A stretch of DNA of 53,716 nucleotides, taken from the NCBI RefSeq assembly GCF_014197535.1, contig NZ_JACIFV010000032.1, forward strand, positions 1-53,716, given 5' to 3'. The first letter of the stretch is position 1, and each line of letters begins with the position of its first letter. Made by a program: the position numbers and the translations under genes. This document shows positions 15,588-23,405 of the stretch, piece by piece. This DNA is from Rhizobium aethiopicum. GTDB lineage: Bacteria > Pseudomonadota > Alphaproteobacteria > Rhizobiales > Rhizobiaceae. The notes under the pieces are model-generated. The model saw only the letters and a list, made by a program, of their open reading frames with translations, was not told the DNA's origin and searched no databases.

Positions 15588-17069
15588 ATGCTCTACGACG
15601 CGCTGTTCGGCAAGCCGCTGATATCCCTCATCGTCGTCGGCTTTGCCGGCATCATCGTCTGGTATTTCCTCTCCAGTCAGCGGCCGACAACGCGGCTGGT
15701 GGTGCAGATCCTCTTCTTTGCGGTGATGACGCTGATCCTCGTCGGCAGCGGCATCGAACCCCACCGTTTTCAGGGATATCAGTCCGAAGACCCGCAGGCC
15801 CTGCTCGTCATCCTCGCCAAATCGCTCTGGTGGGTCCACCTGGCATGGGCCGTGATCGGTTTCATCAGGCTCTATCTGGTGCTGGAGGGAAGCCCGCGTG
15901 AGGCCCGCCTGCTGCAGGATCTCGTCATCGGCATCGTCTATATCGGCATGGCGCTCTCGGTCCTCGCTTTCGTCTTCGGCGTACCGATCGGCACTCTCGT
16001 CGCGACATCAGGCGTGGTCGCCATTATCCTCGGCCTGGCACTCCAGAACACACTCGCCGACGTCTTTTCCGGCATCGCCCTGACGCTCGGCCGGCCCTAT
16101 GTCATCGGCGACTGGATCCTCTTGAGCGACGGCACGGAAGGGCGTGTCGTCGAAAGCAACTGGCGCGCGACGCACATTCTGACCAGCGCCAACAATGTCG
16201 TCGTCCTGCCGAACAGCTTTCTCGCGAAACTCGGCCTGACTAATGTCAGCCGGCCGGACGAGACCCATCTGCTGATCCTGACCGTCCGCATCGCCCCGAC
16301 GCGGATGCCGGCATCGATCCGCCAGGTCATGCTCGCCGCGCTCACGAGCTGCAATTCGATTGTCCGCGAGCCTGCGCCGGTCGTCTCGTTGAAAGGGCTG
16401 GATGCCACCGGACTCGAGGTCGAGCTGCTGTTTCGGGTGACGAGCCCCAGCCAGCGCGTGACGGCGCGAAACGAGGTGCTCGATCTCGTCTATCGCCATT
16501 GCAAATCCGCCGGCCTGCTTTTGGCCGTTCCGCCCGCGGCCCAGGTACTGACCGCCGATCTGCCGACGGAAGAAAACGCCAAGCCGCCGACCGTCACGCC
16601 GCTTGCGCTGATTGAAGCCATTCCGGTCTTTGCAACACTGACATCAGATGAGAGGCAGAGGCTCGCCGAGACCACGATTGTCCGGCAGTTCCGCAAAGGC
16701 CATGTGATCGTGCGGGAGAGCGAAATGCTGCCTTCGCTGATGATGGTGCGCGCCGGCATCATCGTGGCGCGGCGCGAAGGCGAAGAGCGCGGACGGTTTG
16801 CGCCAGGTGATTTCTTCGGCGAGACAGGCCTGCTCGCCGGCATGCAGGAAGTCTGCACCTTGGAGGCCCTGACCCCAGTGACGATCTATGAAATCGGCCA
16901 GGCGGCCTTCGCGCCGCTCCTTAGCGAACGCCCAGCCCTGGCCGAAGAGATCGCCGAAGCCCTCGCTGGCCGCGCCGAACGCTTCCGCGACGGCGTTGCC
17001 CTGCCCCCGGAACAAGCACGCAACGCGCACGCAATCCTGAAGACCATCAGGACCATCTTCAGGGCATGA
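15588..17069 (+). CDS. MscS-type mechanosensitive channel with C-terminal cyclic-nucleotide domain
   Basis: This protein of about 493 residues is embedded in the inner membrane. Four N-terminal hydrophobic segments are followed by the MscS pore helix (TSGVVAIILGLALQNTLADVFSGIAL) and beta domain (GDWILLSDGTEGRVVESNWRATHI). The C-terminal 140 residues form a cNMP-binding fold (GHVIVRESEMLPSLMMVRAGII; phosphate cassette GDFFGETGLLAG). Such bCNG channels may be gated by cAMP more than by tension. I chose ATG at 15588 with GGAGA upstream; frames also open from 15489 (GTG) and 15546. It is the last gene of the operon and is followed by the convergent Rrf2 gene without a gap. Confidence 0.88.
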   Translation: MLYDALFGKPLISLIVVGFAGIIVWYFLSSQRPTTRLVVQILFFAVMTLILVGSGIEPHRFQGYQSEDPQALLVILAKSLWWVHLAWAVIGFIRLYLVLEGSPREARLLQDLVIGIVYIGMALSVLAFVFGVPIGTLVATSGVVAIILGLALQNTLADVFSGIALTLGRPYVIGDWILLSDGTEGRVVESNWRATHILTSANNVVVLPNSFLAKLGLTNVSRPDETHLLILTVRIAPTRMPASIRQVMLAALTSCNSIVREPAPVVSLKGLDATGLEVELLFRVTSPSQRVTARNEVLDLVYRHCKSAGLLLAVPPAAQVLTADLPTEENAKPPTVTPLALIEAIPVFATLTSDERQRLAETTIVRQFRKGHVIVRESEMLPSLMMVRAGIIVARREGEERGRFAPGDFFGETGLLAGMQEVCTLEALTPVTIYEIGQAAFAPLLSERPALAEEIAEALAGRAERFRDGVALPPEQARNAHAILKTIRTIFRA

Positions 17070-17558
17070 TCAGCCGGCACGCTGGAGCACCCATTGGAAC
17101 GTGTCTTGCCAGATGTCCGCCGGCACCTCCTCGGATAAGGTGCCTACGAGATCGGAGAGCCGCACGGCTCTCAGCGTATTTCGCCAAGCCTCGTCGGCTT
17201 CCCACATGACGCGCGCAACCGCGCAAGGCTTGCTGTCACAATAGCCTGCCGGCCGGCACGGATTGTTCTCCCGGATATTCGTGCAGGCGAAGCTGCGCGC
17301 CTTTCCCTCCACCGCCTCGACAATATCAAGGAAGTTGATCTCGGACGGGGATCTCGCAAGCCTGTAGCCGCCGCTCGGGCCGAGCGTGGTATCGACGAGC
17401 GAGGCTTGTGAAAGGCTTTGCAGCGCCTTGGAGAGATATTCCTTCGGCAGACCATGAAGCTCGGCGAGCGCCTTGGTGGAGAGATACCTGCCCTCGGGCA
17501 GGCCCGCGAGAATGGCGCAGCAATGCAGCGCCCACTCGACCTGGCTTTTCAGGATCAT
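17070..17558 (-). CDS. Rrf2-family regulator with four clustered cysteines
   Basis: This is a 162-residue winged-helix repressor. The HTH (STKALAELHGLPKEYLSKALQSLSQASLVDTTLGPSGGYRLAR) is characteristic of IscR/NsrR/RsrR. Four cysteines, C92, C101, C107 and C112 (spacing 8, 5, 4), sit where IscR and NsrR hold their Fe-S cluster, so redox, NO or iron sensing is likely. An extra CC pair is at 13-14. The gene ends next to the channel gene and converges on the operon. One GGATA-N5-TATCC dyad lies 42 bases before its start and two lie before the operon, which points to control of both. Confidence 0.88.
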   Translation of the reverse strand: MILKSQVEWALHCCAILAGLPEGRYLSTKALAELHGLPKEYLSKALQSLSQASLVDTTLGPSGGYRLARSPSEINFLDIVEAVEGKARSFACTNIRENNPCRPAGYCDSKPCAVARVMWEADEAWRNTLRAVRLSDLVGTLSEEVPADIWQDTFQWVLQRAG

Positions 17559-17599
17559 TCAGCAACTCGTGTCATGGGCCGGCTCGCGGCCGGAATTAA

Positions 17600-17614
17600 G
17601 GATATAGAATATCC
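17600..17614 (-). promoter_or_regulatory. GGATA-N5-TATCC operator before the Rrf2 gene
   Basis: GGATATAGAATATCC, preceded by ATTAA as at 13653, lies 42 bases before the Rrf2 ATG. It is the third copy of the dyad found twice at 13657-13690, and probably mediates autoregulation. Confidence 0.6.
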
Positions 17615-17995
17615 GCAAAACGTCATGATGTAAATGGCCGGCGGCGACAGCGAAGACGTCCACCTTCGCCGAGCAGATCTCATCCCTCGCTGCGATTGCT
17701 CTCACGCGACCTCTCTCCAGCTTCATCCCGTAGATGCTCCGTAGAGGCCTCGAAGGACGGGGCTGGCCACCGGCGCTGGCCCCAGCAATATCTGCATGCA
17801 ACAAATGCTAATCACCCTGCCCTCGTGGTTCGAGACGGCCCACGGGGCCTCCTCAACATGAGGGCTGATCGGTGTGCTTGCCGCAACGCACCGTTGCCTC
17901 AACAAAACTTTCCCCCAGCCGGGAATAAAATCGCCTCGTCCCGTGTCTCATCTCAGGTATCGCAGCATTGCGTGCCCAACCTGAGGAGAGACATC
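17615..17995 (+). promoter_or_regulatory. Non-coding stretch with candidate ECF-type promoter at 17921-17947
   Basis: No gene is supported in this 380-base stretch. GGGAATAAA at 17921-17929 followed about 15 bases later by GTCT (17944-17947) resembles an ECF sigma promoter (-35 GGAA, -10 CGTC/GTCT). It lies about 50 bases before the secreted protein gene that leads a sigma/anti-sigma operon, so autoregulation by that sigma factor is plausible. Confidence 0.4.
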
Positions 17996-18376
17996 ATGAC
18001 ATCCGTGAAATTCCTGTCCGTCGCGGCCGCAGCCGCCCTTGCCGCGACCGCTGCTTTCGCCGCCCCTCCCGTCAAGGAAGTCGAATCCGCCAAGGGCAAG
18101 GTACTTGCCGGCGAAAACGGCATGACCCTCTACACCTTCAAGAAAGACACCAAGGGCGTTTCCAACTGCAACGGCGATTGCGCCAAGAACTGGCCGCCGC
18201 TGATGGCCGCTTCCGATGCCAAGGCAGAAGGCGCATATTCGATCATCGACCGTAAGGATGGTAAGAAGCAATGGGCCAAGGACGGCATGCCGCTCTATTA
18301 CTGGGTCAAGGACAAGAAGGCCGGCGACATCACCGGCGACGGCGTCGGCGGCAACTGGGAACTCGCCAAACCTTGA
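17996..18376 (+). CDS. Secreted YxFxxD-repeat protein (COG4315)
   Basis: This small protein has 126 residues. A clear signal peptide (MTSVKFLSVAAAAALAATAAFA) is followed by a mature domain with two copies of the Yx(F/W)xxD motif, YTFKKD (46-51) and YYWVKD (101-106). The cysteine pair C58/C62 sits in SNCNGDCAKNWPP. COG4315 proteins are periplasmic or lipid-anchored and of unknown function, often linked to ECF sigma genes. Here it stands 31 bases before the sigma gene in the same direction. GAGGAG lies about ten bases before the ATG at 17996. A role as stress effector or signal sensor for the sigma/anti-sigma pair is inferred. Confidence 0.85.
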   Translation: MTSVKFLSVAAAAALAATAAFAAPPVKEVESAKGKVLAGENGMTLYTFKKDTKGVSNCNGDCAKNWPPLMAASDAKAEGAYSIIDRKDGKKQWAKDGMPLYYWVKDKKAGDITGDGVGGNWELAKP

Positions 18377-18407
18377 TGGCAGAGGCTCCGATCGCAAGAG
18401 GGTCGGC

Positions 18408-18923
18408 GTGAAGACACCTGCACCCGAAACGTTCGAGGGCCAGATCCTGGCCCTCCTGCCCTCGCTCAGGCGCTATTCGCGCAGCCTGACGCGCTCGGAT
18501 GCCGACGGCGAGGACTTGCTCCAGGACTGTGTCGAGAAGATCCTGACGCGCCGCGGCCAATGGCGCGGCCTCAATCTGCGCGGCTGGGTTCTGACCATCA
18601 TGACCAATCTCTATCGCAACGGCCGGCGCGGCAAGGCGCACGACGGCCTGGTCGAGCTCGACGCAGCAGAGAATATGGCCGCTCCAGAACCGCCGGCCGA
18701 TCCGCTGGAGCGTGCGCGGCTCGACAACGCGCTGAACAGCCTTTCGGAGGAGCACCGCGCCGTGCTGATGCTCGTCGTCATCGAGGGCTATAGCTACAGC
18801 GAGGTCGCCACCGCCCTCGATATCCCGATCGGCACCGTCATGTCGCGCCTGTCGCGCGCCCGTCGGCGCGTGGCCGAGCACCTGAAGGCCGATAACGTGA
18901 TTACGCTTCGGAGACCGAAATGA
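18408..18923 (+). CDS. ECF-type RNA polymerase sigma factor
   Basis: This is a 171-residue group 4 sigma factor. Region 2 is LLPSLRRYSRSLTRSDADGEDLLQDCVEKIL...GWVLTIMTNLYRN. Region 4 is LSEEHRAVLMLVVIEGYSYSEVATALDIPIGTVMSRLSRARRRV. Both are complete. I chose the GTG at 18408, which gives the normal N-terminus just before region 2; longer frames run back through the upstream gene in another frame and are excluded. Its stop overlaps the ATG of the anti-sigma gene (ATGA), so the two are translationally coupled. The inducing signal is unknown. Confidence 0.92.
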   Translation: MKTPAPETFEGQILALLPSLRRYSRSLTRSDADGEDLLQDCVEKILTRRGQWRGLNLRGWVLTIMTNLYRNGRRGKAHDGLVELDAAENMAAPEPPADPLERARLDNALNSLSEEHRAVLMLVVIEGYSYSEVATALDIPIGTVMSRLSRARRRVAEHLKADNVITLRRPK

Positions 18924-19702
18924 ACGAGACCAACCCGATCGTCACCGAAGCCGATCTCCACGCCTATGCCGATGGGCAGTTGCCGGAAAGCTCGCGTGCC
19001 CGCATCGAGGCCTACCTCGCCGACAACCCGGATGAAGCCGCGATGATCGCCGAATGGCAGGCGCAGAACTCAGGCATCCGTTCCCTCTTTGCCGGGTATG
19101 AGAAGGCCAGGGACACTGATCCCCTGCTGGTCGCGCCCCCACGCGCGGTCGCGCCCACGCGGAGGCGCTGGGCACTCGCAGCCGCAATGCTCGCCGTCTT
19201 CGCCCTCGGCGCCGTCAGCGGCCATTACGGACCAACCCTTCTGGAAAAGCCCGAATTGCAGCTTGCCGGCTTGGAAACTTTGCCGCAACAGGCAGAGACC
19301 GCCTTTACAGTCTATGCCGCCGAGGTCCGCCATCCCGTCGAGGTCTTCGCCGACGAGGAGGCCCATCTCGCCATCTGGCTTGGCAAACGCTTGGCAATCG
19401 AGAACCTCAAGATCCCGAACCTGCAGCCGCTCGGCTTCAAGCTGGTCGGCGGTCGCCTGCTGCCGGTCGATGGCCGGCCAGGCGCGATGTTCATGTACGA
19501 GAACCAGGCCGGCGAGCGCCTGACCGTCATGGTCGGCCGCAACACGGAAAACCGCACGACGAGCTTCCGCTTCGCCTCGTCGGGCAATCTCGAGACCTTC
19601 TATTGGATCGACGGCGAACTCGGCTACGCCGTCACCGGCGAAATCTCGCGCGAGACTCTGCGCGCGGTGGCCGAGGAGTGCTATCGGCAGTTCCCGTCAT
19701 GA
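18920..19702 (+). CDS. Transmembrane anti-sigma factor
   Basis: This is a 260-residue protein. The N-terminal cytoplasmic part has the anti-sigma signature EADLHAYADGQLPESSRARIEAYLADNPDEAAMIAEW. There is one membrane helix at about 86-107 (RWALAAAMLAVFALGAVSGHYG). The C-terminal periplasmic domain of 150 residues binds no recognised ligand. It should hold the upstream sigma factor at the membrane until a periplasmic signal arrives. No HxxxCxxC zinc motif is present, so it is not a ZAS-type redox anti-sigma. The start overlaps the sigma stop by four bases. Confidence 0.88.
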   Translation: MNETNPIVTEADLHAYADGQLPESSRARIEAYLADNPDEAAMIAEWQAQNSGIRSLFAGYEKARDTDPLLVAPPRAVAPTRRRWALAAAMLAVFALGAVSGHYGPTLLEKPELQLAGLETLPQQAETAFTVYAAEVRHPVEVFADEEAHLAIWLGKRLAIENLKIPNLQPLGFKLVGGRLLPVDGRPGAMFMYENQAGERLTVMVGRNTENRTTSFRFASSGNLETFYWIDGELGYAVTGEISRETLRAVAEECYRQFPS

Positions 19703-19705
19703 GCT

Positions 19706-20071
19706 TTAGCGCAGCGGATCGTTGGCAAGTTCGATCGGCTTGCCATGCGGCGTCGCTTCCGCCGCCCGCTGCCAGCTCTTCTGCAGATCGAGGATGGCGG
19801 ATGCATTCGCCACGCCGCGACTGACCAGCATGTCCGAAAGCGCCGCCACCCAGCAGTCGAAATAGTCGCCGCCGTCCTCGGTCCGGCCGGGCTGATGCAA
19901 TTCGTTTGAGAGAGCAGCTGCCCACTCGCTCCAGGAAAACAGCCCCTTCTCATGCAGATGCACGGTCATGGCGAAGGCTTCAGCCGCCCAGGGCTCAGGG
20001 AAAACAGGATCACCCTCCGGCGACTTCGGTAGGCCCGGCGATTGCGAGAGCTGAGAGGGTATTTCACACAC
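19706..20071 (-). CDS. Nitrile hydratase accessory protein (activator)
   Basis: This protein of about 121 residues has the nitrile-hydratase-activator pattern PVFPEPWAAEAFAMTVHLHEKGLFSWSEWAAALSNEL...YFDCWVAALSDML. Such proteins resemble the beta subunit N-terminus and help load cobalt or mature the alpha subunit. I favour the GTG at 20071, which overlaps the nthB stop by eight bases in translational coupling. An ATG at 20095 (129 residues) is also in frame. It is the third gene of the nth operon and its stop lies three bases from the stop of the convergent anti-sigma gene. Confidence 0.85.
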   Translation of the reverse strand: MCEIPSQLSQSPGLPKSPEGDPVFPEPWAAEAFAMTVHLHEKGLFSWSEWAAALSNELHQPGRTEDGGDYFDCWVAALSDMLVSRGVANASAILDLQKSWQRAAEATPHGKPIELANDPLR

Positions 20072-20723
20072 GCTCAAGATAGCTCTCCCATGCATCGATC
20101 GATACGGTCAGCGACGGGTCCGCACCCTCGCCCCAGACCTCAGTGCCGTCGAAGACGACGGTATAGAGCCATTGCGGGTTCTCGCCCTTGCCATGCGCAT
20201 TGTCGTCGGGAAAGACGAAGGAACCCTGCACCGCTTCGACGACGCCAGTTTTGGCTCTGGCATAACGCGGCAGGCGCGTATGGGTGGCCGGATTGAAATT
20301 CCTCGTCCGCACCGTCTCGCCGACAGCAAAGAGCGGCGCGGCCTCGACAGGACGATCGCATGGCCCGCCTTTGGCAAGAACCGCCGGTACCATCTCTGCC
20401 TTCAGCACCCGCTTGGGCGCCGCCCCATCCTGCAGCCTACGCCCGGACAGCAATTCCTCGCGCGTCGCAAAACCGTGTCGTTCGAGCAGGATCTCGATGC
20501 CGCGAATCCAGATCTCGTAATAGCTCGCCGCGAGATAATCGGCCGGCGGAATGTTTTCGCGCGCATGCCGGCTTTCATCGATCGTCCAGGCCCCGAAAGC
20601 GCCGCAGGAAAGCGTGATGCCGAGCGCCCGCTTTTCCCATTCGGCATGGAAATAGGGCTCGTCCTTCTCAGGCGCGACCGGCCCGAAACCCATCTGCCCG
20701 CCGAGATCGTGCGGTCCATTCAT
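20064..20723 (-). CDS. nthB: Nitrile hydratase beta subunit
   Basis: This 219-residue subunit forms the nitrile hydratase alpha-beta dimer, which turns nitriles into amides. The start MNGPHDLGGQMGFGPV is the classic beta-subunit N-terminus. FHAEWEKRALGITL, SYYEIWIRGIEILLERHG and the SH3-like end (FAVGETVRTRNFNPATHTRLPRYARAKTG) follow in order. The ATG at 20723 overlaps the nthA stop by four bases. The Arg in the N-terminal region that contacts the claw-setting cysteines of the alpha subunit lies within the conserved part. Its length is normal. Confidence 0.95.
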   Translation of the reverse strand: MNGPHDLGGQMGFGPVAPEKDEPYFHAEWEKRALGITLSCGAFGAWTIDESRHARENIPPADYLAASYYEIWIRGIEILLERHGFATREELLSGRRLQDGAAPKRVLKAEMVPAVLAKGGPCDRPVEAAPLFAVGETVRTRNFNPATHTRLPRYARAKTGVVEAVQGSFVFPDDNAHGKGENPQWLYTVVFDGTEVWGEGADPSLTVSIDAWESYLERV

Positions 20724-21352
20724 GACAGAGCCTCCGGGCTGCCTGCGATCGCCGTCCCGATCATCGCGTCGCGGCTGACGAGACCGGCCAATGCGGGCTC
20801 GTCCATGCCTTTCGTATCCTTGGGCCGCTCGGGGATCACGAGATAACGCAACTCCGCCGTTGAATCCCAGACGCGGATCTTCTTCTCTTCAGGCAGCACC
20901 AGCCCGAACTCGGCCAGCACGCCACGCGGATCGAGGACGGCGCGCGAGCGATAGGCCGGCGCCTTGTACCAGACCGGCGGCAGGCCGAGCACCGACCAGG
21001 GATAACAGGAGCAGAGCGTGCAGACGATGAGGTTATGGATGTCTGATGTATTGAAGACGGCGCGCATATGCTCGCCCTGCCGGCCGGTAAACCCAAGGCT
21101 CGCAATCGCCGCCGTCGCATCGCGCTTCAGCCAGTCCGCGAATTCAGGATCGCTCCAGGCTTTCGCGACGACACGCGCACCATTTCGCGGCCCCACCTTC
21201 GTCTCATATGTCTCGACGATCGCATCGATCGCCGCCGGATCGATCAACCCCTTCTCCGTCAGCAGCGTCTCCAGCGCTTTGACGCGCGCCTGCATGTCGG
21301 AATAGTGGTTGTCGTGATCGTGCCCGTGATCGTGATTGTGGTCGTCGTGCAA
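20720..21352 (-). CDS. nthA: Nitrile hydratase alpha subunit, cobalt type
   Basis: This 210-residue catalytic subunit has the metal motif VCTLCSCYPW. The Thr in CTLCSC marks the cobalt rather than the iron type, and the second and third Cys are oxidised to sulfinate and sulfenate in the family. I propose the TTG at 21352 as start: GGGAGGAG lies seven bases before it, and the first ATG in frame is 24 residues in. This gives a His/Asp-rich N-terminus (HDDHNHDHGHDHDNHYSD) suited to binding metal. The longer frame to 21445 would run into an intergenic repeat. It is the first gene of the nthA-nthB-accessory operon. Confidence 0.93.
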   Translation of the reverse strand: MHDDHNHDHGHDHDNHYSDMQARVKALETLLTEKGLIDPAAIDAIVETYETKVGPRNGARVVAKAWSDPEFADWLKRDATAAIASLGFTGRQGEHMRAVFNTSDIHNLIVCTLCSCYPWSVLGLPPVWYKAPAYRSRAVLDPRGVLAEFGLVLPEEKKIRVWDSTAELRYLVIPERPKDTKGMDEPALAGLVSRDAMIGTAIAGSPEALS

Positions 21353-21380
21353 GGCAGTCTCCTCCCAAACGGCGTCTTGC

Positions 21381-21545
21381 TCCCTCTTCTCCCCAGCGGG
21401 GAGAAGGTGGCCCGAAGGGTCGGATGAGGGGGCCGCAGGGCACACCCGTCATTGTTGCCCTTCGCTGACGCTTCGTGCATTCGCGGCCTGTGCCGCTCAC
21501 CCCCTCATCTGCCTGCCGGCATCTTCTCCCCGCTGGGGAGAAGCG
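21381..21545. repeat. Mosaic repeat with two CTTCTCCCC palindromes
   Basis: CTTCTCCCC-AGC-GGGGAGAAG (21387-21407) and CTTCTCCCC-GCT-GGGGAGAAG (21523-21543) are two 9-bp hairpins. They flank a segment with GGATGAGGGGG near the left one and CCCCTCATCTG near the right one, so the whole is a nested inverted repeat of the rhizobial mosaic type. It fills most of the 305-base gap between nthA and the SDR gene. The nthA promoter must lie within or beyond it. Confidence 0.7.
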
Positions 21546-21657
21546 GAATCGCGGAGATGTCTCGCCCTTCATGGAAACGTCTTCTCCCCTTCTATCACAC
21601 CCCACGCCCCCGCCAAGCCCTCCTATCCCGTTCAAACTTTTCCGCTAATCTCCTGCC

Positions 21658-22929
21658 ATGAACATCCTGATTCTCGGCGCAACCGGCTTCATAGGCTCCG
21701 TCGTGGCAGCCCGACTCGCGGCCGATGGGCATGCCGTGACCGGGCTCGGCCGCAATCCCGCGCGGGCGAACCTGAAGCAGCCGGACATAAACTGGCGGCG
21801 GGCCGATCTCTCGCGCATGACGAAGCCTGAGGATTGGGAGAAGCTCCTGAACGACCAGCATGTCGTCGTCAATTGCGCCGGCGCGCTGCAGGATGGCCTG
21901 TCGGACGATCTGGCGGCCACTCAGGCGGATGCAATGCTGGCGCTCTATGCCGCCGCGAAACGCTCGCGTCCCCTGATCATCCAGATATCGGCAAGGACGG
22001 CGGGCGCGGCTGGAGACCTTCCCTTCCTCGCCACCAAGCGGCGAGCCGACGAGGCGCTGGCGGCAAGCGGCCTGCCTCACCTCATCCTGCGCCCTGCCCT
22101 CGTTCTCGGCCGCAATGCCCATGGCGGCTCGTCGCTCATCCGGGCGCTGGCCGCCTTCCCGCTGGCGCTGCCACTCACTCATGCGCAAAGCCCGGTCGAA
22201 ACGCTTTCCGTGGATGGCGTGGCGGAGGCCGTGTCGCAGGCGGTTGCGGGCGATCTGCACGGGGATATCGTTCTTGCCGCCGACGAGGTGCTGACGCTCG
22301 CCGATCTCGTGCGCCTGCACCGGCAATGGCTGGGCCTGCCGCCGGCCCGCGTCTTTTCTCTTGCGCCTTGGCTTGCGCGGCCCGTGACCTGGCTCGCCGA
22401 TGGCGCGGGCCTGCTCGGCTGGCGTTCGCCGCTGCGCTCGACGGCAATGACCGTCATGTCCGAAGGCGTCAAAAGCGCGAAGGCGGAGAGTGGCCCTGCC
22501 GCGACATCAGCTGCGGCAACGCTTTCGGCCAATCCCTCCGGCGTGCAGGATCTCTGGTTCGCCCGGCTCTATCTCCTGAAGCCGCTCGTCATAGCGGGCC
22601 TGTCGGCCTTCTGGCTGCTCTCCGGCCTGATCCCTTTGCTGGCGGTGCAGAAGGCCTCCGCGCATTTCCTGCCCTTCATGCCAGCGGCGGCGGCAATGGC
22701 GCTGACGCTTGTCACCTGCCTCATCGACATCGCCCTCGGCGCCGCCGTCCTTGTCCGCCCGCTCGCCGGACGCGCCCTCCTCGGCATGCTAGCCGTCTCG
22801 TTGGCCTATCTCACAGGCGGCACACTTCTCGAACCCGCCCTCTGGCTCGATCCGCTCGGTCCGCTCGTCAAGGTGCTGCCATCGATCCTGCTGACGCTCA
22901 CGGCCCTTGCCACCCTGGATGAACGCTGA
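21658..22929 (+). CDS. SDR epimerase-like domain fused to DoxX-like membrane domain
   Basis: This is a 423-residue fusion. Residues 1-230 are an extended SDR (MNILILGATGFIGSVVAARLAADGH; later SARTAGAAGDLPFLATKRRADEAL and LRPALVLGRN). Residues 300-420 hold four hydrophobic helices of the DoxX-like family (LYLLKPLVIAGLSAFWLLSGLIPL and following). Other bacteria carry the same fusion, but its substrate is unknown; the membrane half suggests action on a quinone or lipid. It shares one base with the following DUF2269 gene (TGATG), so the two are cotranslated. Confidence 0.83.
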   Translation: MNILILGATGFIGSVVAARLAADGHAVTGLGRNPARANLKQPDINWRRADLSRMTKPEDWEKLLNDQHVVVNCAGALQDGLSDDLAATQADAMLALYAAAKRSRPLIIQISARTAGAAGDLPFLATKRRADEALAASGLPHLILRPALVLGRNAHGGSSLIRALAAFPLALPLTHAQSPVETLSVDGVAEAVSQAVAGDLHGDIVLAADEVLTLADLVRLHRQWLGLPPARVFSLAPWLARPVTWLADGAGLLGWRSPLRSTAMTVMSEGVKSAKAESGPAATSAAATLSANPSGVQDLWFARLYLLKPLVIAGLSAFWLLSGLIPLLAVQKASAHFLPFMPAAAAMALTLVTCLIDIALGAAVLVRPLAGRALLGMLAVSLAYLTGGTLLEPALWLDPLGPLVKVLPSILLTLTALATLDER

Positions 22930-23405
22930 TGCTCGAAGAATGGCTGCTGCTTGCCCATGTCATCGGTGCGACCGTGCTCTTCGGCACCGGCGCCGGCATC
23001 GCCTTCTTCATGGTGATGGCGCATCGCACGCGCGATCCCGTGCTCATCGCCCATGTCGCCGCAACCGTCGTCATCGCCGACACCATCTTCACGGCGACCG
23101 CTGCCCTTCTCCAGCCTGTCACCGGCTATTTGCTGGCGCGATCGATCGGCTGGGACCTCTCGGAGGGCTGGATTGCGCTGTCGCTGCTGCTTTATGTGGT
23201 GACCGGCCTGTTCTGGCTGCCTGTCGTCTGGATTCAAATCCAACTGCGCGACCTCGCGCGCGCCGCGGCAAGCTCGGGAAGTGCCCTGCCGCCCCGTTAT
23301 TTCAGTCTCTATCGCATCTGGTTCGTTTTCGGCTTTCCGGCCTTCTCGGCCGTCCTTGGCATTTTCTGGCTGATGCTGACGAAACCGTCGATCGCGCTAT
23401 TTTAG
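22929..23405 (+). CDS. DUF2269-family membrane protein
   Basis: This is a 158-residue inner-membrane protein with four hydrophobic helices. MLEEWLLLAHVIGATVLFGTGAGIAFFM has the conserved first-helix His of DUF2269, and WIALSLLLYVVTGLFWLPVVWIQ is the third helix. The function of the family is unknown; conserved His in helices recall small haem or quinone proteins. It is coupled to the SDR-DoxX fusion by a one-base overlap, and its end overlaps the convergent LysE gene by nine bases. Confidence 0.83.
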   Translation: MLEEWLLLAHVIGATVLFGTGAGIAFFMVMAHRTRDPVLIAHVAATVVIADTIFTATAALLQPVTGYLLARSIGWDLSEGWIALSLLLYVVTGLFWLPVVWIQIQLRDLARAAASSGSALPPRYFSLYRIWFVFGFPAFSAVLGIFWLMLTKPSIALF

